NCBI RefSeq assembly: GCF_001591805.1
Contig: NZ_BCVP01000003.1
Coordinates: 186,001-250,000 of the forward strand
Direction of reading: 5' to 3'
Origin: Neobacillus novalis NBRC 102450
Lineage (GTDB): Bacteria > Bacillota > Bacilli > Bacillales > Cytobacillaceae
DNA: 64,000 bases
Shown piece by piece: positions 50,901 to 59,454 of the stretch. The notes under the pieces are model-generated. The model was given only the letters and a program-made list of their open reading frames with translations. It was not told where the DNA came from and ran no database searches. Made by a program: the position numbers and the translations under genes. How positions within the stretch are numbered: the stretch's first letter is position 1; the number at the start of each line of letters is the position of its first letter.

Positions 50901-51161
50901 TTACTTTTTATTCATCATTTTTGCAATTGTATTGAAGTCAAGCTGCTTTCCGTCATTAATGATCGATTTAACAATTTGCTCTTCCATTTCTTTACTTACC
51001 GGTTTATTAGCGATTTGCGAAACTCTCCTAATCACATTACGGACCGTTTTTTCATCTTTAAAATTGGCATTTTGCAACGAATTTGCTAAATCAAAGATAT
51101 CTTTCATATTAACGCCTGTTTTCTTTTCTATGTTTTTAAAGAATCCATTATCCATATTCAA
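50901..51161 (-). CDS. spoVIF: Stage VI sporulation protein F
   Basis: 86 residues, TTG start eight bases after GGAG (an ATG two codons later is too far). NGFFKNIEKKTGVNMKDIFD and VRNVIRRVSQIANKPVSKEM are the SpoVIF/YjcC pattern. In B. subtilis it promotes GerE-dependent coat gene expression in the mother cell. Its place next to yjcD matches B. subtilis. Confidence 0.88.
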   Translation of the reverse strand: MNMDNGFFKNIEKKTGVNMKDIFDLANSLQNANFKDEKTVRNVIRRVSQIANKPVSKEMEEQIVKSIINDGKQLDFNTIAKMMNKK

Positions 51162-51230
51162 AAATCACGCTCCTTCATAAACTACTTTATTGTATGAAGG
51201 AAGGAGAAAAAGGTGATTGCAGGAACAAGA

Positions 51231-51263
51231 AAGGGGCTGGCCACTTTTTTGGGCCAACCCCTT
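51231..51263 (-). terminator. Terminator after yjcZ
   Basis: Minus strand: AAGGGGTTGGCC-CAAAAAAGT-GGCCAGCCCCTT then TCTTGTT; 12-bp stem with one G-U. Confidence 0.85.
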
Positions 51264-51288
51264 CCACCTGAAACAAGCTCATTATTTA

Positions 51289-51417
51289 TTAAAAGAAGCT
51301 TGCACCAACAATGATTAAAAGGATGAACAATACGACGATTAATACAAATGTTGAACCTCCGCCGTAGCCATAGCCACCACCGTAGCCGTAGCCGCCTCCA
51401 TATCCACCAAAGCACAT
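51289..51417 (-). CDS. yjcZ: YjcZ-family small sporulation protein
   Basis: 42 residues, below usual ORF-length cutoffs. [15 protein letters not shown] opens a Gly/Tyr-rich stretch (1-21), then one hydrophobic helix [20 protein letters not shown] to the end. This is the YjcZ/SscA-type spore assembly family. GAGGTGACTATTCT precedes the ATG. It lies between spoVIF and the spoVA2-type operon. Confidence 0.92.
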   Translation of the reverse strand: MCFGGYGGGYGYGGGYGYGGGSTFVLIVVLFILLIIVGASFF

Positions 51418-51524
51418 AGAATAGTCACCTCACTTAAGTAATCTCATTAATAACATATGAAATTACTTATTAGTGTGTGCAGGCATGACCACCTATTCAA
51501 AAGCCGGCGTGAAAAATGTGCATT

Positions 51525-51881
51525 TTACCCTTTAGGTTTAAAAATCAGAGCGCCAATAAACCCGAAAACAATCGCGGCTGAAATTCCAGAACTTGTTACT
51601 TGAAACATGCCGGTCAGCACGCCAATGATTCCATGTGCCTCTGCATCCTGGAGTGCCCCATGAACTAAGGAACTTCCAAAGCTGGTAATCGGAATTGTCG
51701 CTCCCGCACCTGCAAAATCAACCAGTGGTTCATATAATCCGAACCCATCCAACACCGCACCTGCGACTACGAGTAAACTTAATGTGTGCCCTGGTGTCAG
51801 TTTGGCGACATCAAATAATAACTGCCCGATGACACAAATCAAGCCGCCAATCACAAAGGCCCAGAAAAACATCGCTAGCAT
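51525..51881 (-). CDS. spoVAE: Stage V sporulation protein AE (SpoVAEb), second-copy type
   Basis: 118 residues from the ATG at 51881, preceded by AAAGGGGTGAACCA. Four membrane helices; [20 protein letters not shown] is the family hallmark. Part of the inner-membrane channel that moves dipicolinic acid into the forespore and out during germination. The start overlaps nothing; spoVAD ends 4 bp upstream. Last gene of the operon; spoVAF and the DUF1657/DUF421 genes of longer versions are absent. Confidence 0.9.
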   Translation of the reverse strand: MLAMFFWAFVIGGLICVIGQLLFDVAKLTPGHTLSLLVVAGAVLDGFGLYEPLVDFAGAGATIPITSFGSSLVHGALQDAEAHGIIGVLTGMFQVTSSGISAAIVFGFIGALIFKPKG

Positions 51882-51885
51882 TGGT

Positions 51886-52911
51886 TCACCCCTTTTCTCC
51901 ATTCATCTCAATGGCAACAGCATGTGCAATACAGGGGATTGATTCGCTTTGCTGAAAACTGAGCGGCGATAACAATGCCCCGGTCGCAACCACTAACATC
52001 CGTTGATATGTACCCTTCTTTAGTTGGTTCAGTAGATGTCCATAAAGGACAGTCGCTGAGCACCCCGCACCGCTTCCCCCCGATTGCACCGGCTGATCAT
52101 CCTTATACATTAATAAGCCACAATCCTGAAATTGTTTTCGTTCCAATTTAAGACCGCTTTTATTGAGCAATTCGAAGGCCGTATCGTGACCGACTCTCCC
52201 CAGGTCACCGGTAACAATTAAATCATAGTGTGAAGGGTCTAGTTGCAGGTCTCGAAAATGGGCCATGATAGTATCGGCTGCCGCCGGTGCCATTGCTCCA
52301 CCCATATTAAACGGATCTGTTAACCCCATATCAATGACTTTTCCTATTGTTGCTGAGGTTGTCACAGGCAGCTCCTTTCTAGGCTCATTAGGCTGCACAA
52401 GGGCAACCCCCGCACCGGTAATAGTCCATTGTGCTGTTGGCGGTTTTTGACCGCCATATTCAGTCGGGTAGCGAAACTGCTTTTCTACCGCGGCATTATG
52501 GCTTGAGGCACCTGTCAGCACATATTTCGCTCCTTGGTAATTAACTACAAAAGAAGAGAGTGCCAAGCCTTCCATAGAAGTAGAGCAAGCCCCGAAAAGG
52601 CCGAAATAAGGAACCTGCATGGTTCTAGCTGCAAAGCTTGTAGGCGTAATCTGATTAATTAGATCTCCGGCAAATAAAAATTGTACCTGTTCTTTTTGGA
52701 CGGCTCCTTTTTTCAAGGCCATTTTAATCGCCTCTTCGAGCAATAAACGATGGGCCTTTTCGTAAGACTCCTTGCCCATCCATAAATCTTCATATAACAG
52801 ATCAAAATCATTTGCCAATTTTCCATTTGCTTCAAATGGCCCGCCCGTTACCCCCGTTGCTGAAATCATTGGCCGGTTGGCGAATACCCATGATTGATGT
52901 CCCTTTAACAA
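51886..52911 (-). CDS. spoVAD: Stage V sporulation protein AD, second-copy type
   Basis: 341 residues with a thiolase-like fold; [16 protein letters not shown] has the thiolase-like active-site region, and [13 protein letters not shown] lies near the end. SpoVAD binds dipicolinic acid. TTG start, directly after the spoVAC stop codon, with GGGGGG upstream. It sits in the middle of the yhcN/ylaJ-spoVAC-spoVAD-spoVAEb operon. Confidence 0.92.
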   Translation of the reverse strand: MLKGHQSWVFANRPMISATGVTGGPFEANGKLANDFDLLYEDLWMGKESYEKAHRLLLEEAIKMALKKGAVQKEQVQFLFAGDLINQITPTSFAARTMQVPYFGLFGACSTSMEGLALSSFVVNYQGAKYVLTGASSHNAAVEKQFRYPTEYGGQKPPTAQWTITGAGVALVQPNEPRKELPVTTSATIGKVIDMGLTDPFNMGGAMAPAAADTIMAHFRDLQLDPSHYDLIVTGDLGRVGHDTAFELLNKSGLKLERKQFQDCGLLMYKDDQPVQSGGSGAGCSATVLYGHLLNQLKKGTYQRMLVVATGALLSPLSFQQSESIPCIAHAVAIEMNGEKG

Positions 52912-53394
52912 TTACAAAACCCCCCAAATCACGAGTAGCGTTTTAACCAATGCGACAACAAACGCTGAGAACACACCGAAGAGTATCACCGATCCGGCAA
53001 GCTTAAACATATTTCCGCCAACACCTAGAACAAACCCTTCTGTCCTGTGTTCGATTGCAGCGGAGATTACAGCGTTACCAAAACCGGTGACAGGCACGGC
53101 ACTTCCTGCCCCTCCAAATTGCCCAATCCGATCGTAAACCCCGAAACCGGTTAATAGCATGGAGAAGAAGACCATTGTCGCCACCGTCGGATTACCGACA
53201 CTTTGTTCGGTAAAATTAAAAAAATATATGTAAAAATAACTGACAGCTTGGCCAATAAGACAAATGAAGCCGCCAACAAAAAAGGCTTTGATACAATTCT
53301 TCAGTACTGGTCTTTTTATTTCATGCTTTTGCTGAAGCTGTTGATAGTTCCGCTGCTGGAGCGTCGTGTTTTGCTTTTTTTGCTTGCTCTCCAT
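52912..53394 (-). CDS. spoVAC: Stage V sporulation protein AC, second-copy type
   Basis: 160 residues from the ATG at 53394 (an ATG two codons earlier is too close to the ribosome site). A Gln-rich basic N-terminus (QKKQNTTLQQRNYQQLQQ) precedes four membrane helices; AGSAVPVTGFGNAVISAAIE is the hallmark. SpoVAC acts as a mechanosensitive channel for dipicolinic acid release. Confidence 0.92.
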   Translation of the reverse strand: MESKQKKQNTTLQQRNYQQLQQKHEIKRPVLKNCIKAFFVGGFICLIGQAVSYFYIYFFNFTEQSVGNPTVATMVFFSMLLTGFGVYDRIGQFGGAGSAVPVTGFGNAVISAAIEHRTEGFVLGVGGNMFKLAGSVILFGVFSAFVVALVKTLLVIWGVL

Positions 53395-53410
53395 TCTCAT
53401 TCGCCCTTTC

Positions 53411-53878
53411 TTACTTCGTAGCTTCTGTCATCTTAACAATTTCTTTAAAGCGTTTTTCAGCTTCCCGGTGAGAAAATTTAGGGGATTTCATTCGCTCATC
53501 CAACCTAATCGTTTCAAGAAAAATTTTATAATCACTTGAAACAGTAAACTTTTCTTTCGGATATTTTTCTTCAAGCATTTTGGTTAGATTCTTTTCAATT
53601 TTTTTCATGCTAAATCGGTGCAAATGCTTGACCTTATAGGCAACGAGTATATCTTTTTTCCCTTTCACTACGGCAACATCATAAATTTGTGGAAATGAGC
53701 TTACTTCTTTTTTTATTTCTTCAATACGATTACGATTTTTACTTTTATCCGTAACAACTGGTTTAGGATTGGTCGTTTTCATCAGGGCTAATTGACTATC
53801 CTTGGCCGGTTGATTATGATTACAGGCGGCCAAAAAAAATATACAAGTGAATAATATCATTCGCTGAATTATGAGCAT
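53411..53878 (-). CDS. YhcN/YlaJ-family sporulation lipoprotein
   Basis: 155 residues. Lipobox FLAAC at about 15-19, then a basic, mostly hydrophilic domain with DVAVVKGKKDILVAYKVKH. This family sits in the spore inner membrane, and a copy heads spoVA2-type operons. Here it is 10-17 bp before spoVAC, supporting that operon type. Confidence 0.85.
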   Translation of the reverse strand: MLIIQRMILFTCIFFLAACNHNQPAKDSQLALMKTTNPKPVVTDKSKNRNRIEEIKKEVSSFPQIYDVAVVKGKKDILVAYKVKHLHRFSMKKIEKNLTKMLEEKYPKEKFTVSSDYKIFLETIRLDERMKSPKFSHREAEKRFKEIVKMTEATK

Positions 53879-53970
53879 TTTCTTCCCTTTCCTTATTCCA
53901 TTTTTATAATAACTATTACCTCTAGTTTTTTCGAGTTCGGTAAAAATTATGACAAGATAAACAATAAAAA

Positions 53971-53992
53971 AACTGCCAGTTAACTAGCAGTT
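53971..53992 (-). terminator. Terminator upstream of the spoVA2-type operon
   Basis: Minus strand: AACTGCTAG-TTAA-CTGGCAGTT, then TTTTTATTG. It ends the tiny Lys-rich gene at 54000. Confidence 0.8.
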
Positions 53993-53999
53993 CCATCTG

Positions 54000-54104
54000 T
54001 TACCTTGATGTCTTTTTTTTGCCGCAGCCACAGCCTTTTTTCTTTACCGATTTTATTGTTTGATAAGTTTGCGTTGTTTCCTTGCCCTTCTTTTTCTTAT
54101 TCAC
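54000..54104 (-). CDS. Tiny Lys-rich protein with a GCGCG motif
   Basis: 34 residues, GTG start with AAGGAGAGAATAGC upstream. Very basic (MNKKKKGKE..., VKKKGCGCGKKKTSR), with two Cys in G-C-G-C-G. It has its own terminator 8 bp downstream. Not recognised; its place among sporulation genes suggests a spore or metal-binding role, which is inference. A proper ribosome site and terminator argue that it is real. Confidence 0.55.
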   Translation of the reverse strand: MNKKKKGKETTQTYQTIKSVKKKGCGCGKKKTSR

Positions 54105-54182
54105 GCTATTCTCTCCTTCAGTATTAAATAATTCTACTAGTTAGAATATGAGCCAGATGCAAGTCTTGTCTCAGCGAATCCA

Positions 54183-54542
54183 TTAAATTTCCAGCAAATA
54201 CTGCACGATTAATTCAAGCACTGCGGCTATTCCTGCAACCGCTAAAATGAGGATAACCGGTGTGGAAAAGCCCGGGTATAGATAAAACAGCCCAACTATT
54301 ATTGCGGCAGCCCAAATACCTGTACACCAATAGCAGCTTAGAAGTTCACCAAAAAATCTTCTTACCCCTGTTTTCTTCGGGAGATAATAAACTTCCATTT
54401 CTCCATCTTCATTTTCATCCGTTAGTTCATCGAAAAAGGGAACACGGAGAAATTCAGTAATTTTGTCATAAACAAATAACCTTGTCAGTCTGAAGCTTGC
54501 CAGCGATAAAAGAAGCAAGTTTAAAAAAGTTATTTTCATCAC
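54183..54542 (-). CDS. yjcA: DUF1360 sporulation protein YjcA
   Basis: 119 residues. One N-terminal helix with LTRLFVYDKITEF, an acidic stretch (DELTDENEDGEM), then GELLSCYWCTGIWAA and two helices. The C-x2-C motif is typical of DUF1360, as in B. subtilis YjcA, a sporulation membrane protein of unknown role. In B. subtilis it lies between spoVIF and the cotVWXYZ genes. Confidence 0.87.
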   Translation of the reverse strand: MMKITFLNLLLLSLASFRLTRLFVYDKITEFLRVPFFDELTDENEDGEMEVYYLPKKTGVRRFFGELLSCYWCTGIWAAAIIVGLFYLYPGFSTPVILILAVAGIAAVLELIVQYLLEI

Positions 54543-54681
54543 CTATTAATCCTCTCTTCATTATTTTCGGATTTTACACGCCTAATTTTGCCAAATAAGG
54601 CAATTGTCCGTAACCCAAAAGGGCTCTGTGAAATATGTTAGTAATGTAAGATATATATCACGGATTAAGGAGGAAAAATAA

Positions 54682-55197
54682 ATGGGTTGTGGAAATGATA
54701 ATAACGATTTTCACAGTGGTAACTGTGTCTGCGAAGTAGTACGTGCCATTAAAGATATCCAAGACAATGCTGTAGAAGAAGAATGCAGAGAGTGTTCCAG
54801 TTGTTTTACAGAACCGCTGGGATCATTAGCATCACCAGAAAAAGAGCGGGTTGACACTCGTGTATTTGTTTTAAGTACGGAGGACGGTTCTCCGTTCCAT
54901 GCGTTCTTCACTCACGAACACCATGCTCACAATGCTTGTGTCTCCATCTTCTTCCGCGTCGAAGATGTATTTGACAACTGCTGTGCTACACTTCGAGTGT
55001 TAGTACCAGGACAACGGAAAGATGGTCACTTTATTCCGGTAAACCTTGTTTCCGGCGGGGACAAATGCTGTATTGACCTTTCTAAAGTTTGTCAGGTTGA
55101 CAGATTCCGCGCAAGTCACGATTGCATTACAGTTGACCTAAAATGCTTTTGTGCAGTTCAGTGTATCGCCGATGTTCACTTGGGAATATGCGAGTAA
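54682..55197 (+). CDS. cotZ: Spore coat (crust/exosporium) protein CotZ/CotY
   Basis: 171 residues, Cys-rich: MGCGNDNNDF, CVCEVV, EECRECSSCF, FDNCCATLRVL, DKCCIDLSKVC and a CFCAVQC end. CotZ and CotY assemble into cross-linked 2D lattices of the crust or exosporium base layer. Only one copy is seen here, where B. subtilis has cotV-W-X-Y-Z. The start has AAGGAGGAAAAATAA upstream. Confidence 0.9.
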   Translation: MGCGNDNNDFHSGNCVCEVVRAIKDIQDNAVEEECRECSSCFTEPLGSLASPEKERVDTRVFVLSTEDGSPFHAFFTHEHHAHNACVSIFFRVEDVFDNCCATLRVLVPGQRKDGHFIPVNLVSGGDKCCIDLSKVCQVDRFRASHDCITVDLKCFCAVQCIADVHLGICE

Positions 55198-55204
55198 TAA
55201 AATG

Positions 55205-55228
55205 AGCCAGTCGGTAAATCGGCTGGCT
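55205..55228 (+). terminator. Terminator after cotZ
   Basis: AGCCAGTCG-GTAAAT-CGGCTGGCT with one G-U pair, then TTTTTTATG. Confidence 0.9.
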
Positions 55229-55246
55229 TTTTTTATGCTTTTCTTG

Positions 55247-55732
55247 TTATTTTTTTATTCCTATCATAATGATGTCCTTTAATTCATCGAGAGGGAAGGC
55301 TTTTGACGTTTGATCATGGAATTGGATGGTTACCTGACTGCCGGTGTATTCCTTTAAGTAACCCTGATAATTTTTTTCAGCTGTATAAAAGACACACGGG
55401 ACAGGGGGAAGGACTTTTGGAAAGTTAATTAAATAGTCTAAGCGCTCATTTAAGTTCATATCTTTGAAGGGTTTTACCCGCTTAAATGAAGATTTATGTC
55501 TTTCATGATGTTGAGTAGTTGATGCAGGTTGCGAATCCTCTGAGTTGTAGGGTTCGATTGGTATCGGTTCGATGAGCTCCTTTTTCGCAAGTGAAATTTT
55601 CCTTCTAGTGTCACCTCCTTGCTCTTGTTCCCGCTTATTTGTATATACTTCCTGCATGTTGCTATTGGAAGGCCCCCTTGAAAATGACTGATCAACATAG
55701 AGCCGCGGGCGATGACTCTTTTTATTAGACAT
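55247..55732 (-). CDS. cotO: Spore coat protein CotO
   Basis: 161 residues from the ATG at 55732, after AGGAGGTGCTTTGC. Hydrophilic N-terminal ~90 residues; the C-terminal half FKDMNLNERLDYLINFPKVL and VPCVFYTAEKNYQGYLKEYT is the CotO domain. Acts as a morphogenetic factor for coat encasement. Position next to cotZ and fabI matches B. subtilis. Confidence 0.87.
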   Translation of the reverse strand: MSNKKSHRPRLYVDQSFSRGPSNSNMQEVYTNKREQEQGGDTRRKISLAKKELIEPIPIEPYNSEDSQPASTTQHHERHKSSFKRVKPFKDMNLNERLDYLINFPKVLPPVPCVFYTAEKNYQGYLKEYTGSQVTIQFHDQTSKAFPLDELKDIIMIGIKK

Positions 55733-55826
55733 GCAAAGCACCTCCTAATTACGTAACCCTACACTTTATATGTATGCGAAATGCCCATCTCCGTTAACAG
55801 CAAATTCATATTTTTGCATAGAAAAA

Positions 55827-55842
55827 CCCGCATGGCTGCGGG
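55827..55842 (-). terminator. Terminator after fabI
   Basis: Minus strand: CCCGCA-GCCA-TGCGGG followed by TTTTTC. Compact strong hairpin 10 bp after the stop codon. Confidence 0.85.
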
Positions 55843-55851
55843 CTCTTGAAA

Positions 55852-56622
55852 TTACAAAATATGATATCCTGAATCAACATGAATATTTTCGCCAGTAATT
55901 CCTCGGGAAAGGTCACTGAAAAGGAATAGGGCTGTATCCCCGACCTCTTCCGGAGTGGTTGTTCTACGTAAAGGTGCTCTTTCTTCAATCTCATTTAAAA
56001 TAGAATTAAACTCACCAATGGCTTTAGCTGATAAGGTACGGATTGGACCCGCGGAAATCGAGTTAACCCGAATGCGGTCTTTTCCGAGATCAGCTGCTAA
56101 ATAACGGACGCTTGCATCTAGAGATGCTTTCGCTACACCCATGACATTATAGTTCGGAATGGCACGCTCGCCGCCTAAATAGGTTAATGTCACAATACTT
56201 CCGCCTTCTGCCATCAAGCCTCGTGCTTCTTTTGCAACAGCAGTTAAAGAAAAGGAGCTTATATTTTGTGCTAGCAGGAATCCATCTCTAGACGTGTTCA
56301 CAAATTCACCTTTTAACTCATCTGTTTTTGCAAATGCAATGCAATGTGCAATCCCATGAATGGTTCCAACTGCCTCTTTAATCTCAGTAAAACAAGTGGC
56401 TATAGCCTCGTCACTTGTAACATCACATGGAAGTACAAGTGTTCCTTCGGCCTCTAATGAATTGGCTAATTCACGGACACTACTCTCTAGTCTTTCACCA
56501 GCATAGGTAAATATCAATCTTGCTCCTGCATTGTGCAGTGAACGGGCAATCCCCCATGCAATACTGCGTTTATTGGCCACACCCATAACAACATATGTTT
56601 TTCCATCTAAAGAAAGACCCAT
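55852..56622 (-). CDS. fabI: Enoyl-[acyl-carrier-protein] reductase FabI
   Basis: 256 residues. Reduces trans-2-enoyl-ACP with NADH in fatty acid elongation. Rossmann start GKTYVVMGVANKRSIAWGIA, and catalytic Tyr-x6-Lys in YNVMGVAK, with the upstream Tyr in TYLGGERAIP. Target of triclosan-type inhibitors. The promoter region holds a FapR operator, so expression follows malonyl-CoA. Confidence 0.96.
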   Translation of the reverse strand: MGLSLDGKTYVVMGVANKRSIAWGIARSLHNAGARLIFTYAGERLESSVRELANSLEAEGTLVLPCDVTSDEAIATCFTEIKEAVGTIHGIAHCIAFAKTDELKGEFVNTSRDGFLLAQNISSFSLTAVAKEARGLMAEGGSIVTLTYLGGERAIPNYNVMGVAKASLDASVRYLAADLGKDRIRVNSISAGPIRTLSAKAIGEFNSILNEIEERAPLRRTTTPEEVGDTALFLFSDLSRGITGENIHVDSGYHIL

Positions 56623-56656
56623 TAAATAATTCCTCCCACAATAATAACAACAAGTT

Positions 56657-56675
56657 ATTAGTACTTGGTACTAAT
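56657..56675. promoter_or_regulatory. FapR operator of fabI
   Basis: ATTAGTACTTGGTACTAAT, an almost perfect palindrome matching the FapR consensus (ATTAGTACCTGGTACTAAT apart from one base), 35 bp upstream of fabI. FapR is released by malonyl-CoA. Confidence 0.93.
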
Positions 56676-56729
56676 TTTACACTACTATTTGAAAAATGAA
56701 AAGAGCGGCGTATTTAATAAAAAAATTTA

Positions 56730-58586
56730 TCAGCTTTCACAGAATTCCAGCTCTCTTTTCAGTTCATCCACATACTCCTTTGTCCCTGTAACAATCAAGC
56801 GGTCATGCAGCTGAAGCTCCGTATCACCGTGTGGTACGATGGAATCCTTACCTCTAAATATCCGCACAAAAATGATATCGCCAGTAAAAGGGAATTTACG
56901 TAACGTCATGCCATCAAATTGCCTGTTCAGCATGACAATTTCATAAAGTCCTGTCTCTTGGTTCGTAAGGATGTTTATGACGGTTGGCGATTCAATTAAC
57001 GCCCGGAGCAGCATCTTCGTCGACATAAAGGCAGAAAACACTTCGATATGATGTTCACGTAAGCGCTGCTCTATATCTGGACTTTCAATTCGGGCAATTA
57101 CTCTTGGAACCCCATTTTCTTTGGCTTTAATCGACAGGGCCGCATTCTGCTCCTCATCACCAGTTGAAATGACGACAATCTCTGCTTGGTAAACCTTGGT
57201 TTTCATAATTGTATCAACAGAATAATCCGGAATTTCGACAATTTCAAAAAGCGAGTCTGCAATCTGCTTCTCTGATTTATCCATTTGCAGATGATAAAGG
57301 ACCGGGTCATACAGACCGGATTTTAATTCCCGGGATAAAGAAAGGGTAACTTGGTTGGCACCTAAGAACGACACAGGTACCTTCTTGTTTGCAGCCACTT
57401 CTTGCGGAAATAGCCGTTTAAATAAAATCGGCGTAAAAATAGAGGTGATAACGGCAACCAATATTAATGTCCCCTTCATCTGTTCTGATATAACCCCGAT
57501 TCTCTCACCAATTGTTGCAGCGGCAATCACAAGTGAAAGGGTTGAAGTTAACAGGAATCCCGATGCAAAAACTGTTTTTTTATCGTACCAAATTTTTAAG
57601 AGATACACAGGCACAAGCTTTGATAAGAGGAGACCGATTAGTAAGAGCGGGATTAGTACCAGTAGCTTTTTTTCACTAAAAAGTGACCAGACATCGAGAT
57701 TCACCCCGACCATCACGAAAAATATTGGAATTAAAAACCCATAGCCGAAGGAGTCAAGCTTATGGACTAGCTCCTGATTCGGCGATAATAACGATACGAG
57801 CACACCGGCAAGAAAGGCACCGAGAATATTTTCCGCACCGAGGGTTTCTGACAATCCAACGAGAACAATGATCAGTGTAAACACTGCTCGAGTTCCGATT
57901 TGTACCGTACCTGTTGACAACGTCTCAATAAAAGTCCTATTTTTAAATCGTTTTCCGACAAAATAAAGCACAATACCGGCAGCAAACAAAATTAATAGCA
58001 GCCATGTATTCCCATGCTTCGGTTCATTTAGCGAGACAAAGACCGCAAGTAAGATCATCGTCACTAAGTCAGCGATGACGGCAACCAATAAAATGATTTG
58101 TCCAATAACTGTTTTCATTAGCTGCGCTTCTTTCAGGGTAGGCACTACAACCCCTAGAGAAATAGTCGAGATAATCAGTGTCATTAAGAAGGCATTATCA
58201 ATAAAGCCAGCGATGACAAACAGGTAGGATAATCCTAATGAAAAAATAAAAATTCCGGCAAAGATCATGGTTGCAACGGCAAATGAATTCGGCTCCATTT
58301 TCCCATTTGGAAGTTGCTTTCGCTTTTTCCCTCCAGTAAAGGCAGTGAAATCAATCTCCAAACCGCTTAAAAACATGAGGAAGATAAAGCCGAGCGTCGA
58401 AAGTGTTGAGAGCCACATGTCTTGGTGAACGATATCGAAGCCGCTTTTTCCAATAATAAGTCCGATAATAATTTCGGCAACGACAACCGGTATAAAATTT
58501 AATTTTAACCGATGGAGGATAATCGGCGTTAAAAATGCCATTGTGACAACAATTAGTAAAGAGATAACTGATAAATGCTGTTCCAT
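56730..58586 (-). CDS. yjbQ: CPA2 monovalent cation:proton antiporter YjbQ (KefB type)
   Basis: 618 residues from the ATG at 58586, after GAGGTGGAACAATA. About twelve membrane segments with the CPA2 motifs FLSGLEIDF and GAENILGAFLAGVLVSLL, a TrkA-N-like domain (~405-520) and a TrkA-C tail (~535-615: LHDRLIVTGTKEYVDEL). Probably a K+ or Na+/H+ exchanger controlled by the RCK part. Same size and location as B. subtilis YjbQ. Confidence 0.85.
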   Translation of the reverse strand: MEQHLSVISLLIVVTMAFLTPIILHRLKLNFIPVVVAEIIIGLIIGKSGFDIVHQDMWLSTLSTLGFIFLMFLSGLEIDFTAFTGGKKRKQLPNGKMEPNSFAVATMIFAGIFIFSLGLSYLFVIAGFIDNAFLMTLIISTISLGVVVPTLKEAQLMKTVIGQIILLVAVIADLVTMILLAVFVSLNEPKHGNTWLLLILFAAGIVLYFVGKRFKNRTFIETLSTGTVQIGTRAVFTLIIVLVGLSETLGAENILGAFLAGVLVSLLSPNQELVHKLDSFGYGFLIPIFFVMVGVNLDVWSLFSEKKLLVLIPLLLIGLLLSKLVPVYLLKIWYDKKTVFASGFLLTSTLSLVIAAATIGERIGVISEQMKGTLILVAVITSIFTPILFKRLFPQEVAANKKVPVSFLGANQVTLSLSRELKSGLYDPVLYHLQMDKSEKQIADSLFEIVEIPDYSVDTIMKTKVYQAEIVVISTGDEEQNAALSIKAKENGVPRVIARIESPDIEQRLREHHIEVFSAFMSTKMLLRALIESPTVINILTNQETGLYEIVMLNRQFDGMTLRKFPFTGDIIFVRIFRGKDSIVPHGDTELQLHDRLIVTGTKEYVDELKRELEFCES

Positions 58587-58670
58587 TATTGTTCCACCTC
58601 TCAAAACAGGGATTCTGTTTATAAAATCTGACTATTTCACAAAAAATAAACGAAAAGGGGGCTTCATCCT

Positions 58671-59411
58671 ATGAAGATTGATATTATCGGCGATGTCCAC
58701 GGATGTTTCACCGAATTTAAGGAACTCACGTTAAAACTGGGCTATAGTTGGACGCATGGTGTTCCAACCCATCCCAACGGCAGAATGCTTGGTTTTGTCG
58801 GCGATTTAACTGACCGCGGGCCAGAATCGATTAAGGTCATTGAGTTTGTTTGGCAGCTTGTTATAAGGGATAAAATGGCTCTCTACACGCCAGGTAATCA
58901 CTGTAATAAGTTATACCGTTTCTTCATGGGCAACAAGGTCCAAATTGCCCATGGGCTTGAAACAACGGTTGCAGAATATGAATCATTATATAAAAAAGAG
59001 CAGCAATCCATTCGTAAAAAATTTATCGAGCTTTATGAAAAAGCGCCTCTTTATTTAGTATTAGACAAACAAAAGCTAGTTATGGCCCACGCTGGAATTA
59101 AACAGGAATTTATCGGGCAAACCGATGGTAAAGTTAAAAAGTTTGTTCTTTACGGTGATATTACAGGTGAAAAGCATCCAGACGGTTCGCCGGTCAGAAG
59201 GGATTGGGCCAAGGAGTATCACGGTGCTGCCTGTATTGTTTACGGACATACCCCCGTGAAAGAGCCACGGATCATCAACAATACCTATAACATAGATACC
59301 GGTGCTGTTTTCGGCGGCAAGCTGACCGCATTAAGATACCCGGAAATGGACTTGGTTTCTGTTGTTTCTACTATGCCATATATTGAGGGGAAATTTAAAC
59401 AATTTGACTAA
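58671..59411 (+). CDS. prpE: Bis(5'-nucleosyl)-tetraphosphatase PrpE
   Basis: 246 residues. Calcineurin-type metallophosphatase: [29 protein letters not shown] and YGHTP metal motifs all present. B. subtilis PrpE hydrolyses diadenosine tetraphosphate and affects spore germination. Start after CGAAAAGGGGGCTTCATCCT. Confidence 0.92.
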   Translation: MKIDIIGDVHGCFTEFKELTLKLGYSWTHGVPTHPNGRMLGFVGDLTDRGPESIKVIEFVWQLVIRDKMALYTPGNHCNKLYRFFMGNKVQIAHGLETTVAEYESLYKKEQQSIRKKFIELYEKAPLYLVLDKQKLVMAHAGIKQEFIGQTDGKVKKFVLYGDITGEKHPDGSPVRRDWAKEYHGAACIVYGHTPVKEPRIINNTYNIDTGAVFGGKLTALRYPEMDLVSVVSTMPYIEGKFKQFD

Positions 59412-59422
59412 AAAAAATGAAT

Positions 59423-59454
59423 GAGGCTGATCCCTATAAAAGCGGGTCAGCCTC
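59423..59454. terminator. Bidirectional terminator between prpE and yjbO
   Basis: GAGGCTGA-T-CCC and GGG-TCAGCCTC arms with one bulge; TTTTTTTAG on the minus side, weaker TAATATTTTA on the plus side. Confidence 0.75.

Noticed and set aside
51182..51415. 77-codon frame rich in Arg and Trp over the yjcZ locus
   Set aside because: Out-of-frame reading of the Gly/Tyr repeats of yjcZ, which has the proper start site and family match.
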